From Lampris incognitus (lineage: Eukaryota > Chordata > Actinopteri > Lampriformes > Lampridae), in contig NC_079213.1 of NCBI RefSeq assembly GCF_029633865.1, forward strand, positions 85,127,803-85,191,802: 64,000 bases of DNA, written 5' to 3'. The notes below the pieces were generated by a model that was not told the DNA's origin, did no database searches, and saw nothing but the letters and a program-made list of their open reading frames with translations. Position 1 is the stretch's first letter. The number at the start of each line of letters is the position of its first letter. Positions 41,401 to 52,500 of this stretch are shown piece after piece. The translations under genes and the position numbers were made by a program.

Positions 41401-42939
41401 CTAGCTGGGCCCCAACATGGCTCCCATTGGAATCTCAGGGGGGGGAGAGTGGGTTAGAAACACTGGACCAGCCTGTGGGACAGGGTGAGAGTGCCACTTT
41501 TTAAGCAGATTGATATGGTAGAGCTGTGTAGGTTTCCGTCTCCCCGGCTGTCTTACCACATAGTTAACCTTCCCCACCTGCTCAACCACCTCGTAAGGCC
41601 CCTGCCACTTGACCAGGAACTTACGTTCAGATGAGGGGATTAGGACCAGTACCTTCTCACCTGGCTGGAAGGTACGCACCTGGGCCCCTCTGTTGTACAC
41701 CCGGGCCTGGGCTTGCTGGGCCTGTTTTAGGTGCGTCCGCACCACCGGCCAGATCTGGGCCAGCCTCTTATTCATCCCCTCCACGTGTTCGATGATGGAG
41801 TGGTGGGGGGAGGAACGGGTCTCCCAGACTTCCTTGGCCAGGTCGAGCAGCCCCCTCGGTCTCCTCCCATACAGCAGCTCGAACGGGGAGAACCCAGTGG
41901 AGGCCTGGGGTGCCTCTCAGATGGCGAACAGCACATGTGGCAGGAGCTGGTCCCAGTTCTTCCCATCAAGGTCGATTACCTTCTTCAACATGCTCTTGAG
42001 GGTCTTGTTAAATCTCTCCACCAGCCTGTCTGTCTGGGGGTGGTACACAGACGTCCTCAGCTGCTTCACCTGTAAGAGACTCAGGCGATCCTTTAAGACC
42101 CTGGACATAAAGCAGGAGCCCTGGTCTGTTAAGATTTCCCTGGCAATCCCCACCCGGCTAAACAGCATCAGCTCCCTGGCTACAGACTTGGAAGAGGCTG
42201 CACGCAGTGGCATAGCTTCAGGATACCGAGTGGCGTAGTCCACCATCACCAGTAGATATCTGTGGCCTCTGCTGGTCTTGGGGAGGGGCCCCACTATGTC
42301 CATAGCCAGTCTCTCAAATGGGGTTTCAATTATCGGCAATGGGACTAGGGGGTTGCGTACGGTAGGCCTGGGTGCATTTTTCTGACAATCGGGGCATTCC
42401 CTACAATAATCACAGACTTCCCTCTTCAACCCAGGCCAATAAAACCTTGCCTCAATTCTCTCCCGGGTCTTCTCCATTCCTAGGTGCGCCCTTAATAGGT
42501 GGGTGTGGGCCATGTACAGTACTTTGGTTACATATGGCCGGGGTACGACCAGCTGCTCTACCACGTCCCCATTGCTTTTCACTACTCTATACAGTAGATT
42601 GCGCCGGGTGGCGAAGTGAGGATAAACAAGGGTACTTGCTGGATCTAGGGGCTTCCCATCATGGACTTGCACCTGCGCCCAGGCATTCCTCAGGACCTCG
42701 TCCTCCAGCTGTGCTGTTGCGAATCGCCCTTCTCGGGCGGCTCCATCCCCAGCAGCAAATGGGAAGTCCGACAGCATGGTGAGGGGGGAGCTGTCCGGGT
42801 CCAGGCCTGTCTGCTGAGCTGGGGCTGGTGAGGCCGCAGCGGTGTCAGGACTGTCCATGGCGGGCGGTGGGCGGGCCTGCTCACTGGCGATTGCAGTCTC
42901 CGGTGTCTCCAGGGAGACCTGTTGCTCACGCTGGGCCAC
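41401..42939 (-). pseudogene. Integrase of element G
   Basis: 42939-41917: HHCC finger (HTHLLRAHLG...CRECPDCQ), 'AMDIVGPLPKTSRGHRYLLV' (Asp), 'EILTDQGSCFMSRVLKDRLS' (Asp) and 'YHPQTDRLVERFNKTLKSML' (Glu). A TGA near 41916 precedes the next block 41784-41401: 'FQPGEKVLVLIPSSERKFLV', KWQGPYEVVE (GPY/F) and LYHINLLKKW. An Ala/Pro-rich segment precedes the finger. Its position upstream of RT is the Gmr1 feature. Confidence 0.9.
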
Positions 42940-43098
42940 GTCATCCTCTCCTCCAGGCCCTTCAACAGTCGAGTGTGTGGGGGACCTCAGAGCTGCGCAC
43001 GCAGCGGGACGATGGTCCCTGCACCTCCGGGTGGCGCGTGGCCAGCCTCGGCCTCTGTTGCGGCATTCACCCCAGTACTTCTCCAGCAGGGGGCAGTC

Positions 43099-43794
43099 TC
43101 AGCCCAGGAGGAGGGGAACCGGCAGCTCTGGGACCACCCCCGCCTGTACCGCATATGTACCCTTTGGGGTCTGGATCACGATGTGATGAGTCGGGTAGCT
43201 GCGAACATCGCCATGTATGCAGGTCACTTCCACCATCTCCCCTGGGGGGCCATTGACGAGGTCGGGTCGGACCAGGGACAGGTGACTGCCCTTGTCGAGA
43301 AGAGCCCACGTATCCTGACACCCCACTTTTACCGGTAGGCGGGGCGCTTCGGACCCCTCGGAGGTCAGACAGTCGGAGAATAAACAGCGTCCGGCTGAAG
43401 GGGGTTCTGGGGCGCTGGCATTGGGCATGGATGCTTCGCCTCCGCCGGGGCACTGGCAAGCTAGATGTCCCTTCTGTCCACAGGAATAGCAGTACCAGTC
43501 CTTTCGGGGTGATGGTGCTCGGGTTCTTCTCTGGGAGGTGGTGGGCGGGGCTGGCGTGTCCCGCTCCCCACCCCTCACCAGTCTCTCGGGCCGCGCCTCC
43601 CTAGGGTGAGCGCTTTGGGCAGCCGCGCCCTTCATCTGCTGGGCTACCTGGTATGCTTCCAGCACTTGAGCTAGTTCATTAATCGAGGTCGGGGATTTCT
43701 GGGTGGTCCACCTTTGGGCCTCCGGCGGCAGGGAGTGTACACATTTATCAAGTACGACCCTGTCAACCACAGCCGGGCCATCCCCCTCTGTCAA
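43099..43794 (-). pseudogene. gag C-terminus and protease, element G
   Basis: SCAN-like helix region ('LDKCVHSLPPEAQRWTTQKS', 'NELAQVLEAYQVAQQMKGAA'), a CCHC knuckle (CYSCGQKGHLACQC), then the protease with LLDKGSHLSLV. The motif reads DKG instead of the usual DTG/DSG. Ends near 'VPLLLG', the flap/second domain. Confidence 0.8.
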
Positions 43795-44313
43795 CCAATT
43801 ACGTGTCAGCCTTCACAACTGAGCCAACTGGCTGCGCACCAGCTCGGTGCCATTATATTCCCACGAGAAAACCCGTTGGGCCCTAGTAGCCAAATTGTGT
43901 CCATGAATGTTCAGAATCTCTTTCTTAACAGTTTTATAATCGACTGAACTTAGTGTCCAAGTCCTGGTATGCTCGCTGCGCGTCTCCCGTCAGGAACGGG
44001 GCGACGATATTCGCCCATTGTGCCTCGGGCCAGCCCTCTTGCGTTGCCACCCGCTCGAAGACCTCCAGGTACGCTGTCACGTCGTCCTCCGGTGTTTGTT
44101 TGGTGAGACAGCTGGCTGGTGTCCCTCCGGGCAGCGCCGCGGTGTGTCAGGCGCCCAGCTGCGCCACCATCGTGTGGAGAGTGGCCATGCCCTCAGCCTG
44201 CTTGGTTTGGGCTTGGATCAGTAGCTGCATTGCTGCCTCCATGCTTCGGCTGTCCACGGTCTGCTTCGCTGAATCGGGTGCTCTGGTAGTGGTTTCACGC
44301 ATTCTCCACCAAC
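43795..44313 (-). pseudogene. gag N-terminus, element G
   Basis: Minus-strand codons start MRETTTRAPDSAKQTVDSRS near 44301. After a stop near 44150 come 'EDDVTAYLEVFERVATQEGW' and 'APFLTGDAQRAYQDLDTKFS', typical Gmr1/SCAN-type capsid. Stops and a shift near 43945 separate it from the next block. Confidence 0.75.
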
Positions 44314-44698
44314 TGTGACAACCACGGGGGAACTTTAGCACCCGACCCAACAACGAAACAGAGACCGTCGGCAGGTTGGCCCGCTGTGGGCATTTATTCA
44401 CAAGACAAATCGAAAAAACGCTCAACACGACTACTGCTCCTCGTCTCAACCGGCTGGCTCCCGTCTTCCTTGGCTCCTACGCTGGGCAGCCAACACAACT
44501 ATCGCTACCTCTCTCCCTTCCCGGCGGCTGTCTCTGGCTCCCTTTTATCCTTGGACTCCCCATCAGCCTCTGATTGGGGCCAGGTGTGTCGCTCAGTCTC
44601 CCTCTCGTTGAGGGGAGAAGTGGGTACAGGTGTGTTTCTGGGCTGTGCTGGGTCACTGGCCATGTTGCAGGAGCTGGGCTGACACCGGGGTTGTCACA
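44314..44698 (-). repeat. 5' LTR of element G
   Basis: Same length as the 3' LTR. On the minus strand it is followed by TTGGTGGAGAATGCG, the putative primer site. Confidence 0.95.
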
Positions 44699-44702
44699 AG
44701 TC

Positions 44703-45448
44703 GGAGAGCGGGAGCCTTCTGCTGGGTAAGCCGCGTGGAGAGTACCACCTTGGCCCGCTCAGCATGGCGAGGCAAACATACTGGTGCAATCGCTCCAGCA
44801 TGAGACCCCACAGGAAAGCAAGCAGGGCCAGCTTCTCTTGGGCAGCTGCGTTGAACTGTGTGTAACCATGTTGGGCATGTAGCTGTACGTCTGCGGAGAA
44901 GCTACCAACAAGGCTCTTTCCCTCTTGGTGGCAGCAGCGGCTGGGTAGCTGCTCCCTGCTCTGGTCAGTGAAGGATCATTGCCCGAATCGCCTATCTAGT
45001 GCCATGGTCAGGGCTTGGGGGTCCCACTGCTCCGCTTGGTTTAGGTCGAGGAGCACCTGCAAAGCCTTTCCCTCCAACGCCACAGCCAGGTGGATGGTAG
45101 CTTCCTTGCTGCTCCATCCGCTCTGCCATGCCACTAATTGGACTTGGGAGAGGTACGGCTCTAGCTACGTCGTCCTGTTGTACTTGGGCAGCTTGGCTGG
45201 CATTCTATGCGCAGCATCCCTCCCGGTAGTTAGGGGCGGTTGGTGGCAGTGGGCAGCAGGCCGTTCCCCTGTATTGGCCCTCTTGGCCCTTAGGGGGCGG
45301 TAGGGCTGCGATGCACTGGAGCCATGGGTTGGAAAACTACCATCTCTGACAGGTTCTGTCTTTTGCTGTGCTAGGTTTTCCAAGCTCCAACAGGTCTGCT
45401 GAACATCCTGCTCCAGTCTCATGTTCTTCCTCTCCATTCTTCAACTCA
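44703..45448 (-). pseudogene. gag N-terminal part of Gypsy element F
   Basis: Minus-strand coding from near 45437 (MERKNMRLEQDVQQTCWSLE) down to 'STRLTQQKAPAL' at the insertion of element G. It is broken by stops (e.g. near 45163). A gag region by position between the primer site and the knuckle; the capsid family is not recognised. Confidence 0.6.
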
Positions 45449-45466
45449 ATCCCACTTCTGACACCA
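45449..45466 (-). other. Primer binding site of element F (tRNA-Leu type)
   Basis: Minus-strand TGGTGTCAGAAGTGGGAT, complementary to the 3' end of tRNA-Leu with CCA, three bases from the LTR end. The same site occurs, shortened, in the TRIM-like element at 7171-7184. Confidence 0.75.
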
Positions 45467-45469
45467 GTA

Positions 45470-45825
45470 TGATGAGCTGGCGTGGAAGAAAGAGTTGAGA
45501 GGCAGATATCTCTTATAATCGCATTTTCCACGACCCCAGGATTACGCTTTTGTTTGCACAATGGCCACAACATAACGATGTCCCCCGCGATGTCGCAACT
45601 GGCGACATCAGTCTAAGTCACGGTGCTAGGTCAGTCAGTCAGTAACAGTTCTCTACCCAGTCTGAGTCAACGCCCCAAACAAACAACACAATAACCAAAA
45701 TATGAACACAACATTTAAATACATAAATCATAACCATTTTAACTCTTAACACCAACAGTCCCATGAGCCCCTGCGGTTCAGACCCCAGCGCGGAGCCACT
45801 GACAGTCGCAGTGACCGCCTCTACA
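45470..45825 (-). repeat. 5' LTR of element F
   Basis: Minus strand TGTAGAGGCGG...CAGCTCATCA, 356 bp, with TATAAG near the 3' part (plus 45510-45516). It does not match the 3' LTR at 36446-36586. Confidence 0.65.
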
Positions 45826-46480
45826 ATATATTTGATATGTGTATATCATATGAAATGTGCTTCCTTGCTAGATTGAAAAGTGTTGGTCATTGTAATCCAG
45901 TGGGTTTTTCCTGTTCTCCTGCCAGTTTTATCTCATCTTATAGGAGGCAGAAGAAGATCTTATTCAGAAGCGACAACTACAAGAATGAACCAGACGTTTC
46001 ATTTCACATATCGGGTGTTTGGCTTTGTTGGTGCTCAAATGGGAAAATTAGTAACATGGTGGATAACCATTTTTCAGAATTTTGCCTTCAACACAACTTG
46101 TCCAATTCCTTTTTCAGAATGAACCAACAGTATATTTTTCAAGAGCACGGAAACCACAGTATGTGTAAAAGCAGTATGACACATAATCAAAGGAAACAAT
46201 AATCCTTCACAGGCATGTGCAGCAGAACATCAGCCCCAGGGGACTTTACAGGTATTTGTCACATTGTACCAGACAGGAGAATGAGGATTAACACAAAAAG
46301 TACCACTTCCCCAAAAGATGCCCTCTTGTTTCTTTCCACACCCACACACCTGCATGGTAGAAATGACTATTAGGGGTTAATGAACAATCCCCTTTGGATT
46401 ATTAGAGGAAAATGAGTCAGCACATAAAATAATAACATAAGTAAAACCATGTTATTAACAGACAAGGTGACACTGTGACA
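45826..46480. other. Spacer without recognised gene
   Basis: A/T-rich. No coding frame or repeat is recognised. It ends with the 17-bp target repeat of the following LINE. Confidence 0.5.
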
Positions 46481-47090
46481 GCCTGGTACAGCAGCTACAC
46501 CAAAGCAGGCAAAAAAAAGTCCTCCAGCGTGTTGTGGAAACAGCACAGGACATTGTTGGCATTGAGCTGCCTTCACTAGAACTTCTTCACAGCACTCACT
46601 GTGTAAGGAGGGCTAAGAACATGAGACATTACACACCCTGGACACCATCTGTTTCAGCCACTCCCATCAGACAGGCTCTTCAGATATATCTGCACATACA
46701 CACAGAAACTGAAAAACAGCTTTTTTCCAAAAACTGTAGCACTAATGAGCTTAGTTATCTCCTCAGCCCAACGAGACTGATGGCCTGCCACCATTGGACA
46801 CGTGCAATATTTATATATTTACTCACATGTCACTTAAGCTACTTCATATCTGTCCACCGCACCTTTACTGCATTTTTGCTGATGATCTTTTTGCACGTCG
46901 TAAGTTGTATTTTATCGTTAACTGTACTGTGTTTTATACATTATACTGCTTATATTTTGCACTTATATTGTTTAGACTCTGTACTTTTTATTGCTGGTAT
47001 TTTATATTTTGTATCTCTTTACCATTTTGAAGTTGACACAACTGCAATTTCGTTGTGCTTGCACAATGACAATAAAGTTCTTGAATCTTG
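46481..47090 (+). mobile_element. 5'-truncated LINE (Rex1/L2-like) 3' end
   Basis: Codons near 46490-46640 ('QRVVETAQDIVGIELPSLEL', 'THCVRRAKNMRHYT') are the end of a LINE ORF2. A 3' UTR ends ACAATAAAGTTCTTGAATC. A near-perfect 17-bp direct repeat AAGGTGAYACTGTGACA flanks it (46464-46480, 47091-47107). Confidence 0.8.
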
Positions 47091-47366
47091 AAGGTGATAC
47101 TGTGACACCAATGACCTTGGATCATGCCTTTGTGGAAAAGCAAATCTGTTGCTATGATCCACCGTGGCCTATTCGCTGACATGGGTGGGACGGTGTGCAG
47201 TCTAATCTCTCTCCTATCACTCTTACTGACATTTTACTTACTGGCATAAAAGCGGATAACTAGATAATTAGTCAAAGTTTTAAAAGATAGGAAATATTTT
47301 GAAATAATGAAATGGTGGCATTAAACAAATGGCAACAGTAGTGTGACATATATTATGAGTCCAAGA
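47091..47366. other. Spacer without recognised gene
   Basis: Short A/T-rich stretch between the LINE and the SINE. It includes the LINE target repeat at its start and the SINE target repeat at its end. Confidence 0.5.
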
Positions 47367-47767
47367 TTTTTTTGGGGGGGGGGGCGGGGTTCCCCCCCCC
47401 CCCTTTTCTCCCCAATTGTACTTGGCCAATTACCCCACTCTTCCGAGCCGTCCTGGTCGCTGCGCCACCCCCTCTGCCAATCCAGGGAGGGCTGCAGACT
47501 ACCACATGCTTCCTCCGATACATGTGGCGTCACCAGCCGCTTCTTTTCACCTGACAGTGAGGAGTTTTGCCAAGGGGACGTAGCGCGTGGGAGGATCACG
47601 CCCTTCCCCCCCGAACAGGCACCCCCAACTAACCAGAGGAGGCGCTAGTGCAGCGACTAGGACACATACCCACATCCAGCTTCCCACTCGCAGACACGGC
47701 CAATTCGAACCGGTGATCCTCGTGTTGGTAGTCAACGGAATAAACCGCTACACCACCCGGATGCCGA
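47367..47767 (-). mobile_element. tRNA-derived SINE
   Basis: On the minus strand it begins at the right with GGGTGGTGTAGCGGTTTATT (A box) and GGTTCGAATTGG (B box), then the conserved body 'CACTAGCGCCTCCTCTGGTT', and ends in a C/G-rich tail at 47367. Flanked by AGTCCAAGA (47358-47366 and 47768-47776). Confidence 0.85.
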
Positions 47768-47776
47768 AGTCCAAGA

Positions 47777-48390
47777 GTTTTAACTCTATTATATTTTAAC
47801 AAAATGTCTCATCAGGTCATTACTGTTTCTTGGTAATGAAAAAGTTTTCGATGAATGGATTCATTAACTTCTGTTACATATAATCTGTTATCATATTCTA
47901 TTGTCCCTTTAAGCTCATTAATGGGCTATGGACCCGTGGGCGTTGGCTGAGGCCTGTGTATCATGTGGAGCCAGGGAGTGTGGAGTGAATATACTATGGA
48001 AAGCCATTTTAGCTTTTAATCTCTTTGCAAATTCAGTTTTCATGTCAATTTTTTGATATCAGAAATGAGTTGGGACTAGTTTTAATTCAGCTTTAACTAG
48101 TTGGTATCGGATTCAATTTTTGATATGGAATTGAGCTCAATTGACTTTCTGATATCAGTAGTTGGTGTTTTAACTGGTTAAAACTGAATTTCTGACATCG
48201 GCGATTGTCATTTTAACTAATTTAGCTATGTTCTGATAACCAAACCTGGATATTATGGCAAGTGAAAACTGAAGTTGAGATAAGAGATGAAAAAGTAAAA
48301 GTGTCTGTGGCATTAGCAGCTCACCAGCAGGGGGTTAAGGCAGCTGCCTGTTCTTGTCCAGCCCTTCCCTCCCTCCTCCCAGTCCCAGCT
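47777..48390. other. Upstream region of slc5a5
   Basis: No gene is seen. 48030-48240 has several related TGATATC(A)G/TTTTAACTRGTT motifs in a loosely repeating arrangement. A CTCF-like CACCAGCAGGGGG is at 48322-48334. Confidence 0.4.
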
Positions 48391-48392
48391 CC

Positions 48393-48399
48393 TATAAGT
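48393..48399 (+). promoter_or_regulatory. TATA-like box of slc5a5
   Basis: TATAAGT following a C/T-rich tract, about 30 bp before the probable transcription start near 48423-48428. It is upstream of an exon ending in a good donor. Position-based inference. Confidence 0.45.
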
Positions 48400-48423
48400 A
48401 GTGAGACAGCCATCAGCATGAGT

Positions 48424-48524
48424 TAAACAACAGCCAAAGGTCTGTCGAGGGGTGTGGGCTGGAGACTGAAGCCTTCTTATCCCACCGGCGAGAAACTGGA
48501 TTGACCAGAACACAAGTGGTGAGG
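48424..48524 (+). other. slc5a5: Probable non-coding first exon of slc5a5
   Basis: Starts about 30 bp after the TATA-like box and ends at GAGG|GTGAGT (48525), a strong donor; an alternative donor is at 48519. The acceptor TTTTTTTTTTAG at 49041-49042 would join it to 49043, 94 bases before the ATG. No start codon with a long frame in it. Confidence 0.4.
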
Positions 48525-49136
48525 GTGAGTGGGACAACTCCACTTTGGGAAAACTGGCTTGTACACCTGATTGTCTATTGACATGTCTGTAGACTTGAAA
48601 TTCACGATACTGAATGCAGGATATATTTCACACCATTCATTCTTTTGATCAGCATTTATCTGGATTCAATCACACAGTGAAGGCATTGATTTATTGAATT
48701 GCTTAAGCATAAAAAAAATAACTGCACACGGGCTCATTGTTCCAAAAGTCAGTAGATAGCTGTTTATAAGCTTTATGCATGTCTTTATGGCAAATAAGAC
48801 CACCTGTAGTAGGTTGGCTCACATATGTGTTGTTTAACTCAATTTAAAATGGCCATACCTCAGTGTATGAAACTGCACGTTAACTCATTAAAAGGCAATA
48901 CAATTGGGCCTATGCCATATATAGCCCATTAATGAGATACAATAGTCAACTTGGAGCTCGCTCAGTATCACTGCCATTACATTTCCATATTTGTATACTT
49001 GTCATTGTAAAGTGTCATGATAACATGCTCTTTTTTTTTTAGCTTTATTATCGAGAGTGATTTTGACTCTGACAGGGAGCGTGGATAAACTGAGTTTTAT
49101 CAAGACACCAGGCAGAGGTCATCCACTTTTAGAAAA

Positions 49137-49502
49137 ATGGAAGAAACATCTGGTCTTGAACCATCCAGACCCGGCTTCATCTTGGTCGACTACGCAGTCT
49201 TTGCTGCCATGCTGTTGGTTTCCATGGCCATAGGGTTGTTCCAGGCCCTGAGGAAGAGCCCTGGTGGCACGAGCGTGGACGACTTCTTCACCGGAGGCCG
49301 GAGTTTGCCAGCTGTGCCGGTGGGGCTGTCACTCTGTGCCAGTTTCATGTCAGCGGTTCAGGTTCTGGGGGTTCCTGCGGAGGCGTATCGCTATGGCCTT
49401 AAATTCCTGTACATGTGCCTAGGCCAAAGCATCAACTCCCTCATGACAGCCTACCTGTTCCTCCCGGTGTTTTATCGACTTGGCATCACCAGCACCAATC
49501 AG
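49137..49502 (+). CDS. slc5a5: slc5a5 coding exon 1
   Basis: 122 codons, phase 0 end. N-terminus ([20 protein letters not shown]), TM1, the loop [17 protein letters not shown], and TM2-TM3 with '[10 protein letters not shown]' and 'MCLGQ'. Ends TSTNQ|GTGGTA. Where the human protein has YE, this reads NQ before YL of the next exon. Its 5' UTR begins at 49043 after a T-rich acceptor. Confidence 0.92.
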
Positions 49503-52500
49503 GTGGTATTGCAGTCAAGCGGCACCTTCTAGCATGGCAGAACAAGAATGTGGCAATAGAGAAAAGGCACTTACATGAGGGACATGATAAAATGTGTGAA
49601 TTGTATACAGCCAAGTGGTCCAGCCTGCTGCAGTTTATATGTTTATGTAAATGTCAGTGGATTAACATGGATTATTTTCTATCTGATGTAACGCAGAATA
49701 TTTACTGAAGGTTTTTGTAATTGCTCTATGGGTTTGTTGATTTTCAAAGAGAAAAAAATATATTTTCGTTTTCTTGTCAAACATGCAGTGCAGTTGACAC
49801 CATGAATGTCTAACACAAAGCCAGGAAAAACCTGTTTAGCATCATAGTGGTTACATAGGATGAGGAAGGATGAGACACGAGATCATGTTTTATGACTAGC
49901 TGTCAGTCTGTCCTTCACAGTATCTGAGGATGAGATTTGGCAGAAAGATGCAGCTGTTGGGGAGTGTCCAGTTTCTTGTAGCAACGGTAAGGCAAACACA
50001 AGTCTATTGTACTTGGCATGATTTGGTGTAAGATATGTTGTCTGCCACTCTCTTAAAAAGAATGTGATACTTTACATACCGCTGTGTCTTCAGTAGTGAG
50101 ACGTTCCCTTTCAACAGGAACTACAAGGCATAAGAATGTTGATGGCAACAAAATCAAAGAGTGCAAGTTGTACTTTTTATACAAATATCTGTTAAGAGCT
50201 AGAATTACCTCATCTGCCCAATAGGCCTATTGTGAATGTGCAAAGAATGTTCAAACAGGGGCACCAGACCTCACTCGTGCAAAGGGGCAGTAGATGATCC
50301 AGGGATGATCAAAGAAAGTTGAATCAGTTCATCTGGATACAACGTTTATGGAGAGAAACGTTGTATCCAGATGAACTGATTCAACTTTCTTTGATTTTCT
50401 TACCTGGATTATTGAGCGTGCGTCAAGACAGATCCAGGGATGGTTGTCACACTTTTCACACTCGCCTATATATCAGCAACAACATATAATCCATCCATCC
50501 ATCCATTATCCAAACCCCTTATCCTGCTCTCAGGGTCGCGGGGATACTGGAGCCTATCCCAGCAGTCATTGGGCAGCAGGCACAGAGACACCCTGGACAG
50601 GCTGCCAGTCCATCACAGGGCCGGCACACACATTCACACCTAGGGACAATTTAGTATGGCCAATTCACCTGACCTACATGTCTTTGGACTGTGGGAGGAA
50701 ATCAGAGAACCCGGAGGAAACCCAAGCAGACACGGGGAGAACATACAAACTCCACACAGAGGACGACCTGGGACGACCCCCAAGGTTGGACTACCACGGG
50801 GCTCGAACCCAGGACCTTCTTGCAATGAGGTGACTGCGCTAACCACTGCACCACCATACCGCCCCTCCATCCATCCAACTGTCCATTATCTATACCTGCC
50901 TGATTCAGAGTAAAAAATATATGAAAAAACAATTCTAGCTTGTTTTTAAGCTGGACACTGGATATAAGTTTTAAAATGTTTAGAACCACTTCAAGTTGTT
51001 TAACAGAATACCTTTTCTGTACTGCACTCAAAAGTGGATTTCAAGTTTTTATCAGACCTGTTCAGTAAAGACACAAAGCGCTCAAACTTCTAACATTCAA
51101 ACAGAAAAGCATTCAAAATTTCATTGTGTCCCAGTCCATAGCCCCAGTACACCAAAGTCCATGAAATGACGGAATTGGCAAAATATAATCCTTTTTCTGC
51201 AAAAGAAAATATATCCATCTCCCAGAAAAAGGCAGTTTTCAATTTGAAATCTTGTTGCTAATTATTCAAAGGAAAGTTTCATTTTTATTAACTCTTTCTT
51301 TCCTGAGACCGCAGTGCTGGCCACCTGGATAACCAGAACACATCTAGGGTGGAAGTTTGATAGTTTTCCCATTTATTCTTAAAAGTCACATTTTTAAAGA
51401 AAATATTAATCAGAAATGAATAGGTGGGCATTAATTTTGGTATCATTTCCACAACTTGTTTTATTTTCAGTTTTGAATATTTTTAATGTTTTAAACTCTT
51501 TTTGATAGGGAATCGTGTTTGATTTATGCTTTGTAATTTCTTTCTCCAAGGGATCTAAATGATGAACTAGGGCTTAATATTGTCAAGTTTTGGTATGTTT
51601 TTTTTTTTGTTGATACTTAATCCTTCTGTGGTTTTGATATTTCAGACCGACATATGACCTGTATTTAATTCATTCTCCATCATATCCTCCACACATACAA
51701 CAGGATACAACGTTTTCTGTGGTCTATAGTTTGTATCTTGTGTGCATGTTGATTTTTAATTCATTTTTGGCCAGTCGTTTTCCATGTCTCCTAATTAATC
51801 AATTGTATGATTGTTTCTGGCATCAGTTGTACTAAAGTCTTTTTGTATTGCTTTTACAATGCCTGATGGTCTCTTGGGATGTTGCTTGTCAGTGTAAATC
51901 TTTTCTAACTTTATTGCCACAGCAAATGAGTTTTCATGTGGTTGACCCAATTTCTCATGTTACAACTTTCCCCAATTTGACTTTTGTCATTTTTTTCCTG
52001 CCATGACCTTATATCCTGTGCTAGTCACTTAGCTTAGCTATCAAAGAGAAAAAAAGCTTGCATTTTTTTTCTTAATATGTAACAATATTCACTTGTTGGA
52101 TTTCATCCAAATGCATTTTACAAAAATAGGTAAACATTTCACTTTTAAGTCAAGTTTTTCATAGTAAAGATTTACTCATTTACATTCAGTATATATTTTC
52201 ACTGTGAATCCAAACTGTTACATTCTAGTTTTGATTTTATGATCAGTTTATCTGCTGACTAACTGCTGTTGTCTCTTCTCAGATACTCTACACTGGGATA
52301 GTCATCTATGCACCAGCCCTGATCCTCAACCAAGGTAGGACCTTATCTGCCAATGTCCCACCAAATTTTATCTATAATTAGACAAAACTAGTATTACCCC
52401 TAAACTACTGTGTAACCATTTCCTCCAGCCCTGCGACCGTTACTGTCATTACCAGTAGTGCCTGAACTATTGCTACACAACCATTTCTTCTTACCTGTAG

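Larger units (their letters stand above)
40518..44698 (-). mobile_element. Gmr1-order Gypsy element G, RT-deleted, nested in element F gag
   Basis: LTRs 40518-40902 and 44314-44698 (385 bp each, about five mismatches by eye), each with a nearly perfect inverted terminus TGTGACAACCACGG. A 4-bp target duplication AGTC lies at 40514-40517 and 44699-44702. Minus-strand order: SCAN-like gag, knuckle, protease, integrase, RT start, a large deletion, RNase H end, purine tract. Integrase precedes RT, as in element C. Most of RT and RNase H is gone, so it must rely on another copy, yet its LTRs are young. Confidence 0.9.

Noticed and set aside
50308..50395. microRNA precursor
   Set aside because: The stem is perfect, and it sits in an insert with target repeats; this fits a transposon end better than a conserved precursor. 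Left as a question in the findings.
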